The position numbers and the translations under genes are program-made. Under the pieces are notes generated by a model. That model saw nothing but the letters and a program-made list of their open reading frames with translations, was not told the origin of the DNA and made no database searches. Below, one piece after another: positions 25,100 through 36,136 of a DNA stretch of 64,000 nt; position 1 is the first letter of the stretch, and each line of letters starts with the position of its first letter. This DNA comes from Pseudopyrenochaeta lycopersici. Its lineage: Eukaryota > Ascomycota > Dothideomycetes > Pleosporales > Pseudopyrenochaetaceae. The stretch lies in the NCBI GenBank assembly GCA_003313425.1, contig NHZP01000016.1, positions 372,001-436,000 on the forward strand. The letters run 5' to 3'.

Positions 25100-25610
25100 T
25101 GTGGACGTTGGCCCTGCCGAACTGACAGAATCCTAAAGGAAACCCGTCCAACCATCAAACATTGATTTCATCAATTTGCGTGGAAATAACTCGATGTGAT
25201 GAGATATACTGCCGTGCTCGGGATTTACACAAGACAAATGTGGGGAAGAAGTATCTGCCGTGTAGATTGTGGGTGAGGTGGTGCAAGGGTGCCTTGGATT
25301 CGGTTCAATGCTTCCGAGTGCTACCGGTATAGCTGCATGGTAATACAGCGGCACTATAGAGCCGAGACGTATTATTCTCGTTACCGAACCTCTTGTACAT
25401 GATCCACATTTAGCCTGGTATGTTGGCTATTGCCGAATGCTCATGGCGGGGAATAATGAAGACAGCAGAGGAGCAATTCTCCTGTGTCTAATGCTGATGC
25501 CGTAGCAAAGACTTGAGATTAGTCTTCAAGTAGCGAATGCATATCAGAGGCAGCCTCATACAAACCTAAGTTTGATTTCTTCACTTGAATATTCGTTTCA
25601 AACAGACGCC
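25100..25610. promoter_or_regulatory. Shared divergent promoter of oxygenase and amidohydrolase genes
   Basis: The 511 bases between the two start codons must hold both promoters. At 25314-25327 there is a CCG-N8-CGG inverted repeat, the general shape of a Zn2Cys6 dimer site. With a Zn2Cys6 regulator at 30457 this is a candidate operator, but such short motifs also occur by chance. Confidence 0.35.
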
Positions 25611-26739
25611 ATGAAAGGTACAATAGCAATTGAAGAAGCAATTATAGATCCAGCAGGAGTCGAAGCACATACATTCGCAAAGTTCCAGAGTTTGATGCGA
25701 CCAGGTAGTGATTCGGCATCTGGACTTTCAGCGCACGAGCAGCGTCTTCTCGACATCCATGATGAGCGTTTGAAGAGCATGGATGAGCATGGGGTGGAGT
25801 ATATGCTTTTGTCTTTAACTTCTCCAGGAGCTCAAGGCGAAGCGGATCCAGAAAAGGCAAAGAACATAGCGAGAGTTGCTAACGACTATTTGGCTGGAGA
25901 AGTGAAGAAAAATCCGAAAAGATTTGGTGCCTTTGCTGCGCTATCGATGCATAACGCGAGAGATGCCGCAACTGAGCTCAGGAGAACAGTCAAAGAGTTG
26001 GGAATGCTTGGTGGATTGGTGAACGATTTCCAAACTAGAGGCGCTGAAGGAGAAGAGAAGGTTTACTTCGATACCCCGGAATACGATTACTTCTGGGAGA
26101 CGGTACAGCAGCTTGATGTTCCGATCTACTTTCATCCACGTTATGCTATCCCGCAGGATCTGCAGACTGGGACAAAGTATGGTGATCGAAAGCATCTGCT
26201 CGGTGCGGGTGTTCAATTTCACCTGGACCTGAGCTGGCACTTGTATGCGATATGTTCATCAGGAATATTTGACCGCTTTCCCAAAGTTCAGATTGTTGCC
26301 GGACATCTGGGAGAAGGGTAAGCGATATTGAACAGAATCTGCTGCGGATAGCGATACTTATCAATCGAGCAGCATTCCTTTCAATCTTTGGAGGGCTAGT
26401 CATTGGATCAATCACCCTTTCAAGCGCGGCTCGCGGCCTATGAAGCACGATTATTCATACTATTGGAAACATAACGTCTCTATTAGTACCTCTGGTAACT
26501 TCAACACGCGAGGTCTGAAATACTGTATTGAGGAGCTTGGATTAGATCGATGTCTCTACGCAATCGGTGAGTAATCCTCAAAAGAACAAATACATTAGCT
26601 GATGAACGTAGATACACCTTACGAGACTGTGGAGGAAGCACAGAACTGGTGGAAATCGGTGGATTTGCCGGATGATCAGAAAGAGGCTGTGGCACGGAAG
26701 AATGCAATCAGGTTGTTCAAGCTGCCTATTGAGGAATAA
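25611..26739 (+). CDS. Amidohydrolase-2 family enzyme (hydroxybenzoate decarboxylase type)
   Basis: Three exons (25611-26317, 26373-26566 and 26612-26739) give 342 aa, the usual length for 2,3-dihydroxybenzoate or gamma-resorcylate decarboxylases. It begins MKGTIAIEEA, matching the N-terminal metal-binding Glu (E8/E9) of that group. Further metal or catalytic positions are H175 in YFHPRY, H232 in AGHLGEG and D301 in AIDTPYE. The enzyme would be cytosolic and use a divalent metal to decarboxylate (or in reverse carboxylate) a phenolic acid. Known members need an ortho-hydroxyl, so its substrate need not be a direct product of a simple resveratrol cleavage; an o-hydroxylated or ring-modified intermediate is possible. 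Divergent from the oxygenase and convergent with the SnoaL-like gene (254 bases apart). Confidence 0.88.
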
Positions 26740-26993
26740 TATTAGACATGAGAGGCCCTCGGTTTAGTTCACCAATAAAGTCTCTTCGTTCTCATAGCAC
26801 ATGAACAAATCGTGAACAAATCGTGAACACACTATCTTACAATACCATTGAAGATTTTTCGTTATAATCCCACTTCCACGAGTAATGGTAGATTCTTTTG
26901 CAGAGCGAATGGAGGAATGCAATGAAATATGTGGGACTTTCTGAAGTTCCACATAAAATATACTCATTTGTTATGGTGATTATTGATGCTGAT

Positions 26994-27921
26994 CTATGCT
27001 ACGCCATTGGCTGTCTCCGACTTTGCTTTACTCAAGACTAACGGAGGAGTGCTGGTGGACACGTCTTTGCCAAATTCTGGGGCTCTCAAATCGTCATCGG
27101 CCACCTGCTCGCCTGTGACAGGATGCGTATAATGGAATGGTACAACTCGTGTGTCTGGCCACATCATCGGTCGCTCACACAACTCGTCTGGTCCGTTGGG
27201 GTCCTCTGGGTACGCTTTTGAGAGGAATGGTACATAGTTAGGCTTGGTATGCGACCAGCCTTTGTCGAACGTTGCATGCCAGAAAGGGAAGTACTTCAAC
27301 CTAAATATCTTCCAAACGCCATTCTCTTTAATGTACTCGTTTTCATAGATGCCGCCTTCCCACCACTGTACCAGGCCACGAGGATGCGTGTCCTTGATGC
27401 TCTCGTGTGTGCCTGCAGACATCATGCTTCGGAAGCGGCCTTTGGCACGTGTGCCTTCGGTATTTACATCAACGATGCCTTGCATTTGAGGGTGGTCGAG
27501 GAGAAAGCCGTGCACAGGACCGTTGCGGCCGCTTACGAAGGCTTTCGCGAAGCGCCCTATGTATAAACGCTTGACACCCTCTTTGCCATTATAGCGACCA
27601 CCAAGAAACTCAACGCAAGTGTCTGGATGATCTGAGTAGAGCTCTGCGACCTGATGTCGTTAGCAAGTGCACTCTATTCCGCTATGGACTTATTTACCTC
27701 TTTATATAAACACTTATCGAGGTAATAGCCATACGTGTATTGAAGTTTACGGATGTCCTCTTGGTCTGTTGTCAATCGTTAGCGTGACATTAACCACACT
27801 AAACAACTGGCTGTGCTGGATGAAGGTGGGGCGAGCTGGGCAAGCACCTACCTCTCAATCGCGTCACTTCCCTCGACAAATTCTCGACTAATTGCTTCAG
27901 TTGATCAATCTCGCTGGCCAT
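26994..27921 (-). CDS. SnoaL-like (NTF2-fold) protein
   Basis: Three exons (27921-27852, 27765-27698 and 27650-26994) give 264 aa. A short N-terminal helix (MASEIDQLKQLVENL) leads to DQEDIRKLQYTYGYYLDK, the standard opening of SnoaL-like domains, then AELYSDHPD, GRYNGKEGVKRLY, and the sheet segments VHGFLLDHPQMQGIV, RGLVQWWEGGIYENEYI and WKIFRLKYFPFW. Such proteins are small-molecule isomerases, dehydratases, hydroxylases or binding proteins of the NTF2 superfamily. Because its neighbours handle aromatic compounds, it may act on a cluster intermediate; the reaction is unknown. Its start codon faces the aldehyde dehydrogenase start 558 bases away, giving a second divergent promoter in the cluster. 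Confidence 0.85.
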
Positions 27922-28479
27922 GATGAGAGTTTAATTTTGAGACTGATAATTTAGGTCTGTCTCTCCTCAGGCGGTGGTTACTTCTTTAATCCACGCGTTC
28001 AGCGACCTTTTGGGACCATAAGACCCAGCATGAGGGAGCTACCGCGTGAGCTTGAAGATGCCATCGCCAAAAGTGGAACTCCCCTCTTTCCCCTGCGAAT
28101 AAGGTCGTCCATAGAGCCGGCAGTATTGTTTGCTGCCGCGGATGGATCTCGCCGACGCATGTTCGCTTGCGTCGCTGTGGAGCTCTTTCGGGCCCACTAT
28201 GGTGGGGTCTCTGGCATCACAGTATGGCCGAATTCCTGACGCCCCCCGGAACCCGGACTCATGATCGGAACACACTGTTTACTCAGGAATTTCTCTGGCT
28301 TTCCCCGACCTCCTCCGCTCGGTCTTTCTATTTGAGTTAACGAAGAAGTCGGTAATTCGCCAGTAAAACATCCCGACCTCTGGACAGGTATATCTAGGCT
28401 TGGATCTGAATTGAAGGTTGAAGACAATTCGATCAGAAATCTAGCGTCACAGGAAATCGACCACTCATATACTCGAAAG
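27922..28479. promoter_or_regulatory. Shared divergent promoter of SnoaL-like and aldehyde dehydrogenase genes
   Basis: The 558 bases between the two start codons. CCG/CGG triplets recur here, including CCGGAACCCGG at about 28246-28256 and CCGCTCGG at about 28315-28322, compatible with but not proof of Zn2Cys6 binding. No common spacing with the other divergent promoter could be established by eye. Confidence 0.3.
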
Positions 28480-30149
28480 ATGGGCATTCCAGAGACAATA
28501 GAGACGCGTCTCTTCATCAACGGAGAAGTACGCTTTCCAAGCCTGACTGTTGTGGTTCGCACTAACGTATTAGTTCGTTGAATCTTCCAATGGAAATACT
28601 TTCGACATCATCAACCCGGCTACATTGAAGCATGTTGCCAAAGGTATTCGTGGCCCATATTTGAGAAGCGAATGGGACTGATCATTGCGGTAGTGCACGA
28701 GGCTTCAGAGCAGGATACAGACAATGCGGTCGCTGCAGCGAAAGCTGCCTTTCCAGGGTGGTCAGCATTGGCTCCAGAAGCTAGAGGAAAGTACTTCAAA
28801 AAGCTAGCAAACCTCATCCGAGAGAGCAATGACGAACTTGGTGCCCTTGAAGCAGCATCAATGGGCAAGCCGCTCGGTACCTTCTTCGATGCTTACGCAT
28901 GTGCCGCGAAGTGGGATCACTACGCCGAAGCTGGATACACAGTACAAGGTAATACCAGTGTGCAAACGCCAGGCTATCTGAATATGACACTGCGCCAGCC
29001 TTACGGCGTTGTAGCTGCGATTATTCCTTGGAATGTGCCACTGCTGTTTCTAGCAAGCAAGCTGGCACCAGCGTTGATCGTTGGTAACACAGTAGTTTTG
29101 AAAAGCTCTGAGAAAGCACCTCTAACAGTGTGTTGTGTGTCCTCATGCGCTTGCCTGGAGGCTAACTCAATTTCTAGTCTGCCAAAATCGCCACCTTGGT
29201 CCAGCAAGCTGGCTTCCCTCCAGGTGTTATAAACATCATCACCGGCTTTGGAAAAGTTAGTGGATCAATACTAAGCCATCATATGGATGTTCGGGCCCTA
29301 TCTTTCACGGGATCCGGCCCCACTGGACGTCTTATCCAAGCAGCCGCTGCAAAGTCTAATCTCAAGCAAGTATTCCTCGAGCTTGGTGGTAAATCACCTG
29401 CAGTCATTTTTGAGGATGCAGAAATTGAAGAAGCGGTGAAGCAGACTGCGTACAGCATTCAGTGGAACAGCGGCCAAGTGTGCATGGCCAACTCGCGCAT
29501 CTACGTCCAAGATACGATCGCTGACAAGTACATTGAGCTGTTCAAGCAGAATTTTGAAAAAGAGGTGACAATTGGTGATCCACTTGAGAAGGGTACCAAT
29601 CATGGTCCACAGGCAGACGGGGTCCAGCACCAGACAGTGCTGCGGTACTTGGAGTCGGGTAAACAGGCCGGTGGGGAGCTGCTCATTGGCGGCGCTGCTC
29701 CGTCGGATCGCGAGGGTTACTATATCCAACCCACGATTTTCAAGAATACGCCAGAAGACGCGAAGATTATGAAGGAAGAGATTTTCGGTCCTGTTGTCAA
29801 CATCAACGTGTTCAAGACAGAAGACGAAGTCCTGGCGAAAGCAAACAACACGGAGTAAGTCAAAGGGCACGGGCTGGAAATTGACATGTGGAGGCAAGTG
29901 CTGACATTACACGTACGCTCTAGATTCGGCCTTTATGCGGCAGTATACACCAAGAACATCGATCGCGCGATACGCTTCGCCAAAGGTCTCGAGGCTGGCA
30001 CGGTCGGAGTTAACTGCACATCTCCGGTGACTGGCGCTGACATGCCCTTTGGTGGATACAAGTCGTCCGGATCCGGGCGCGAAGGCGAGCCCTTGTATTC
30101 GTTGGACAACTTCCTAGAGACAAAGACAGTGTTGATTAAGCTTTCTTGA
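28480..30149 (+). CDS. NAD(P)-dependent aldehyde dehydrogenase
   Basis: Five exons (28480-28527, 28574-28643, 28694-29127, 29178-29854 and 29924-30149) give 484 aa, all in frame. The protein starts MGIPETIETRLFINGE and shows the ALDH superfamily signatures: PWNVPLLFLASKLAPAL, FTGSGPTGR (cofactor loop), LELGGKSP with general base E252, and NSGQVCMA with nucleophile C286. The C-terminal block GGYKSSGSGREGE is typical of the ALDH1/2-like branch used for small and aromatic aldehydes. No targeting signal is seen, so cytosolic. It would oxidise an aldehyde to its acid with NAD(P)+. In this cluster the natural candidates are benzaldehydes released by the oxygenase at 23278. It lies 307 bases upstream of the Zn2Cys6 regulator, same strand. 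Confidence 0.93.
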
Positions 30150-30456
30150 ATACAAAAAACATGATTTGGGTGTCCAGACGTTATTTGTTACTTTTTTGGG
30201 ACGCTATTCCGTGTTGGCGATAGATTTGATTAACCGACGGCTCTAGCTGCAAGGTTGCCTTTGCGGCCCACTTGGAGAAACCCCCAGTAGATCCCCCGCT
30301 AGAGTGTGGGCTTGGGCACCCTCTCCAACTCGATCTGACGGAGTGCGATGCTCCTTACCTCCTTCATGAACCTGCTGCAAAGTTTGCCGAATGAGATCTC
30401 GTGCAGCCTGTTATCGCTAGCCTGTGCCGTTTGATTGGGGCAGCCGTCGGAACGTT

Positions 30457-32848
30457 ATGGCCGAGTTCTCCACTGCGCCGCCTCGACCAGCGACGGCGAC
30501 ATCTCTCCGCGCACCGAATGGACACCGCGTCCACAGTAGCTGCGATCGATGTCGCAGCCGGAAGACCAAGGTACGCGCTTCTAGGCGTTATCTGATGCCA
30601 AGGCACTAACACACGTCGCAGTGTATTGATCCCAGTATGTGTTGAAAACACCCGACAGGCTGTCATCTCGTTACTCCACGATGGCTGACGTAGCTTAGTC
30701 CCAGGGCCTTGTCGATACTGTGCACGCACGGGTGCCACGTGTACTATAGCCACACCTCGACGGAAACGGCCCTATTACCATGTGACTGAGGAGGAATATC
30801 AATGTTCGATGCGTATTCTGGAAAGCTTCTTTCCAGGCCATGAATTGAACCTGCAATCCCTGCGCACTATTGCGAAAGCCATCAAGGATGGCACCTTTAC
30901 AGCCCCGGCCGTACAGCAAACAGAAGGTTTCTTCACTGCTGATCTAGCATCCCCAGAGGACGGAGAGAGCGTTGGGGATGGTGAGGAGCAAGACGTAGGC
31001 GAGCTACATGAGCCTCTTGGCTGTATGATGAAGGACTCGAGGGGAAAATTCCGATACGTTGGCGCTCATAGTGAAATTCCGTTCAATGCTGCCGTTGTGA
31101 CCTTGGGAAACCAGCGCAAGAACCCATCCATTATTCCTCATCCACGAGTTGGAGCATACCCACCTACCTTACCAGCCGCGTCTCCTTCAACGGATTCTGG
31201 CGAAGAGGAAGCTTACTATCTCCCCGCCCGGGAGTTGTGTGATATCTACATCTCGAGGTTCCTCGAGGATGTGCATGGCACGTACTGGCTTTACCCGGTT
31301 GAGAGCCTGCTGCGCCGAGTGAATGAAACTTACTTAGAATCGGCACTGCATGCGTCGAGCTCATGGATGTGCTCACTGTATGCAATGTTCGCCATGGGAG
31401 CTGCGAATTATGCAGGAACAAACGGCAATTCTCCGCCCCCAGACTGGCCAGCTGCGTTGGACCAGAAGACATCCGAGGATTACATCGCACTTGCCAAGCA
31501 ACTGATACCCACTGTGTACGATGAAGCAGATATTGACAGTATACGCGCACTTGCGATCATGGTGAGTGACATGTGCCCGTATTTGGGGGCATATGCAGCT
31601 AACCTCTATTCAGAGTATCGCAATGGAGAACATGTGCTCAAGAGTAAGCGCCTATCTCTATATGGGTGCTAGCGTTCAAATGGCATTCACACTTGGCCTG
31701 CACCGCGACCAGCTGCCAGAATCAGGTACAAACATGGAGCGCGAGCAGAATCGCCGAATATGGTGGACATTATTCATGCTTGATCATGAAATATCGTCCA
31801 AAGGTGGTAGTCCGAATGTAATAGATGAGCGATATACGAAGGTTACAACGCCAATGTCGTCTGAGCAGGTATGGGTCAAGGGACAACTTCATTGATATCG
31901 CATACTTACAGCTACTAGATTCTGTATCCAGGATTGCACACGCCGCTCGCATGGCTCACCACAGCAGTGTCACTATGCCGTCTAAAGCGAGAAATCATCC
32001 AGGCCATCTACACAGAGCGATCAGCGAACTCAATATCTTTCTCAACCGTATCAAACTCGTTGCTCTTACTCCAAAAGTGGTACCGGCAAATGCCGCCTCA
32101 TCTGAAATCCGAGGTTCCTGCACCGCCAACACACAAACGCGCAGTCGCGGTCTTGCACCTGCAATATTGGGGCACCACCATCCTCCTCACCAGACCATTT
32201 CTCCTCTATCTTGTCATCAAATACGGGGCGCTCGCCTCGAGCAAGAAGATCTGGTTCGAGCGTATGGGGAAAACATGTATTGATGCAGCGCAAAAAAGCA
32301 TTGCAATATTGCAACAGATGGCTGTTGACGGCACGCTATCGAGTCTTACGGCTTATGATAGCACTTGCATACTCCGTTTGATCATGATCTTCATCCTGGC
32401 TTATGCGCACACAAGAACAACCCAGTACAGCACCCATATCGAAACACTCATGACCCTCATCAAAGGTATGGAGCAAATCGGCTTCACAAAAATGGTCGCA
32501 GAGGAGACGCCTGGTCGCTTGGCTGATTTAGGGATTCCGGAAGAACCTCACGTAGTGAATGAAAATGGCAACGCACCAGTACATTTGGACGACGAGATGA
32601 TTGCACAGCTTTGGGGGAACTGGGATCCGTAAGTTTTGCCTTGCTGTGGGAGTAAGCTAGACGCTAACGTACATCGTAGCAATTTCATGACACCACTACA
32701 GACGCAACAGAGTCTTGACTTGACATTCGACGATTCGGGCGCTCTGGATATAAATTCGGAGATTTTGGCGTTCACAAACCTGGATGATTCGATTATTATC
32801 GACCCCTCTCAACACTATGCAAACTACCAATACAACTTGACTCAATAA
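30457..32848 (+). CDS. Zn2Cys6 transcription factor of the putative catabolic cluster
   Basis: Six exons (30457-30570, 30622-30634, 30699-31561, 31614-31868, 31919-32628 and 32680-32848) give 707 aa. The binuclear zinc cluster is split over three exons: C29, C32, C39, C47, C50 and C57 in CDRCRSRKTKC...PGPCRYC...C, with a basic linker TPRRKRP after it. A 13-base exon 2 encodes the middle of the cluster. The middle homology region shows YLYMGASVQMAFTLGLHRD and RRIWWTLFMLD, typical of the fungal-specific factor domain PF04082. The C terminus is acidic and hydrophobic (LDLTFDDSGALDINSEIL), a plausible activation domain. By position it is the likely activator of the oxygenase, amidohydrolase, SnoaL-like and dehydrogenase genes. 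CCGNCGG occurs in its own upstream region at about 30234 and 30446. Confidence 0.9.
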
Positions 32849-33608
32849 TGGGCCAGACTACATTTGTCGAAGAGCGAAACACGTCGACGAAATTTTACAG
32901 CGTATATCCGATATCCAATTCTCAATGCAAGCCTCGCTCCCCGAGGCAGTGCTATGCCATAGGTATCGCACTGCAGAGATACGAGCGATGCCTCGGAGCT
33001 GTGAATCGGGTTCAAAGTATCGCAAGGCCTAGATCTCGTTGGGGCGCGATGGTAGTCGCAAAGAAGCAATAATTTGGCACCATAAGACAGTACAAAGCAT
33101 GTTATTGATAGGGAAATGATGGCTGAATAGCTGCAACCTTAGTGTATAGGTTCGCCTTGCAGTGAAAGCGTTCCGCGCTCCAATAGCAAAGAAAAAGCGA
33201 GCGCATTGTTTATATTCTATCGTCTTCTTATAGTTGCTCTATTGATTGTGATAATGGCCACTTTGATGTTGCCCGTTGATGCATGTTTCCCAGGAGAGTT
33301 GCGCGTAAGCTAATGGCGTTGACAGATCGGCTAAAGGTTCCACACGGGAAGCCACCGTTCTTGGCAGGGCGGGCTGATGATCTTTCAGCTTGCGACCCTG
33401 AACCACAGATGATAGCCCAGGCGCCACCACTAGCTATTCCCCGAACCTGATAATACCCTTCGCTCCCTCTTGTCCCTCCAAAAACAGTATTCACATGATA
33501 TAATCGCGATCGCCGGACGCTCGTGATATCGCAAGCGCACCTTTTGCGCCCGCGCCCCGCCAAACCCTATGCATCCTCAGACCTATCGATAGGGCAGCGG
33601 AGAGGGCA
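32849..33608. other. Intergenic region without a recognisable gene
   Basis: About 760 bases between the regulator and Mid1. Overlapping ORFs on both strands at 32842-33563 show no motif; it probably holds the regulator 3' end and the Mid1 promoter. Confidence 0.6.
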
Positions 33609-35659
33609 ATGCTACCCCAGAACCTCATATTGCTGCGGTCACGACTGCTTGCATACGCTCTCGCTACCTGCCTATGCCTTGCGCTATGGACACACTCCAC
33701 GTCTCGTTCCTTCGCATACGCCGCCGAGCTTCCTGCCATTCTAGATGGTGTCCCTCTCAGCCAGCCTGTGCTCTATGGGCCCACAACCGGACAGCTATCG
33801 CAAAGCGAGGATGGGGAATTAGACAACTTGGGAAACGAAGGCTACACACCTGACTTTACGTACCTCGATCGGAGTCTTATCGGACGGCAGACAGAGGTTG
33901 TGAACAAGTTGGCAGATAGTAAGGCCGAGGTGATAGAAATCAACCCTGGGGGCATCGCACACTTTGTATTGGAAAGGAACCGATCGAGCGTTAGGCGGAC
34001 AAATGATATTCCTCGAGAAGCGCTGGAAGCACGAGGAGCGGACGTCCTGTCAGACGAGTATGGAGAAAAGTCAGAGGCTGACGGACACGGCAACACCAAT
34101 AATGAAGACACGACCAATGAAATGAGGAAACGCCAATCAGGGCGTCAGATTTCGATATCGGCCAACACGTGCCGTCAACCAATGCCTACTGGCAATGGAA
34201 CGACAGCTCCTAAGAGCCATCCGCAACTCGTCATGTACATATCCACGTCGACGTTGAACCAGAAGCCAGGTCCGGATTCCACCGAGAACCTTGCCACGGA
34301 ACTGATACTGTTTGAGAACGGCTACGCTAGTTTCGAACTACAGACCGACTCCGATGTATACATTGGCATTTCGGCGCCCAATCTCGACAAAGACTGGACC
34401 GGGAGCTGGCGCTTTGAGGTGGCAGCGAGCACCGATGGGCTCTATCACAACTACAATGGCACTGAAACATTCCTCTATATGATCGACACAGACAGCGAGT
34501 CTGCTTTATTCATCACATACGACCTCGGCACCTCGAATGCCAGTGAGGACGTCGAGAAATGGAGGCAACAGAACCCGTTCAAGATGTACGCTTTCCCGGC
34601 TGGTGAGTGGACCTCGATCACTGGAATGGAGCATTCGTATTGCGCGCTCAAGGAGCAATTCAACGCGAACACCACCAAGAACTTCACCATTGCAACGGAC
34701 ATTACCACCAAGTTTGGGGACGGGCATATTCCGAGGAGTCAATTCCACGTCCAAGGTCTGGACACTGCGAAGAAGTACAATGGCTTTGTAGTAGTAGAGG
34801 AGAATCAAGAAACTTCCCAGCTGCCGGGAGTAGGGAGGGTGAGAGGTGGCGGGAAGGTCTTTCAGCAATTCGATTGGACCACCAAAGCCGGTATGTCCAA
34901 ACACCACTCCTCAGAATATGTTGTTCCAAGTTGCTAACGCTGCTTACAGACGACTCGTGCCAAGTCATCTTCGACCTCGAGTTTTGCGACTCCGTTGCTT
35001 ACGCCGTCCCCTCCAATTCCACATTCAAGTTCAACGATGACGGTCTCAAGGACCTTTACGACTCCCAAGCCCGCTCTTACTACGAAAACTTCTCCAAGTC
35101 CCTTGCGCAAGTAGCGTGCGATACCCACCCCGAAGCACAATACTCCTTGGCCAAAACTTGCAAGGACTGTGAAAACGACTACAAGGACTGGTTGTGCTTG
35201 GTGCTGATCCCGCGATGTGAGGACTGGACTTCAAATGATGATTGGCTCCAACCACGCAACATCAACGTTCCTTTTCCAAATAACACCCTCACCTTCGATG
35301 GCAACATCACTAAAGAGTTCAACGAGACGCATCGTGATCGTTTTTCGTTTAGCAAATCACGTAACCCAATGATTGATGAGATTATCAAACCTGGACCGTA
35401 CAAGGAGATGAAGCCTTGCGAAGACCTCTGCTTCGATATCGTCCGCAGCTGTCCTGCTCAATTAGGCTTCGCATGTCCGAACAGCCCTGCCAGGGAATTG
35501 ACATACGGTAAACGCTCGAACGGTGACAACTTAACGTGCAACTTCCCTGGCGCGGTCGTGAAGCTGAACGTAAAGGGAGCCGCTGTGGGGACTTTTCAGG
35601 CAAGAATATGGGCCTCGGCGTTAGCTGCGCTTATCGTTTCGGCGCTACTATGTGTCTGA
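33609..35659 (+). CDS. mid1: Stretch-activated calcium channel subunit Mid1
   Basis: Two exons (33609-34890 and 34950-35659) with a 59-base intron give 663 aa. The N terminus is a signal sequence or anchor (RLLAYALATCLCLALW). The central part carries many N-glycosylation sequons (NGT, NAS, NTT, NFT). The C-terminal half is Cys-rich: CQVIFDLEFC, CKDCENDYKDWLC, PRCEDW and PCEDLCFDIVRSCP...FACP, the conserved arrangement of Mid1. The extreme C terminus is hydrophobic (IWASALAALIVSALLCV). Mid1 is the regulatory partner of the Cch1 calcium channel at the plasma membrane/ER and serves calcium uptake during cell-wall and mating stress. A single-copy core gene in most ascomycetes. High confidence. 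Confidence 0.93.
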
Positions 35660-36136
35660 AAAACTATCCATGGCGTTTTGAGCATTCCCTCCATGTTGGA
35701 TAGGGTGGATAAGAGGATATATTGGCATCATAGCATAGCATTAACCTGGCGTTGTATCATGAGACGGCTTCTCTATTCCTTCTTTCTGGTTCAAAGCTCG
35801 TGGATTAGATATGTGTATCTTTAAAAACGTCACCAAATTTGAGCTTAATAATCCAAATGCATATCGATACGTTTACATAATGGGGTATTACTCAATGCAA
35901 CGGGTCCTTGTTGGGGTCTGTATGTTCATAGATGGCTGAGCCATGAGCAAAAAAAAACAGTGCTCAAACCTGCACTCAAATCCTCTAAGCTCAGAAAAGG
36001 ACGAGGAAGTATGTCAAGATCTTAAATTGGTCTTTATCTATGCCTGTCTAAGTTTCCTTTGCTAGTTACTCATTCGGCCCCTTCGCACAGCGTTAAGTAA
36101 GTCATAAGTTATCTTCTTCCTCTCTTATTTCACACT
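35660..36136. other. Short convergent intergenic region
   Basis: About 480 AT-rich bases between the 3' ends of Mid1 and the GH6 gene. It should contain both polyadenylation regions; no ORF of note. Confidence 0.6.

Noticed and set aside
28030..28562. Overlapping ORFs in the SnoaL/dehydrogenase promoter
   Set aside because: No motifs; the region is explained as a divergent promoter with the dehydrogenase first exon at 28480.
29700..29710. CCGTCGG as a regulator site inside the dehydrogenase gene
   Set aside because: Lies within coding sequence; the same 7-mer also appears near 3330 far from the cluster, so it is not specific.
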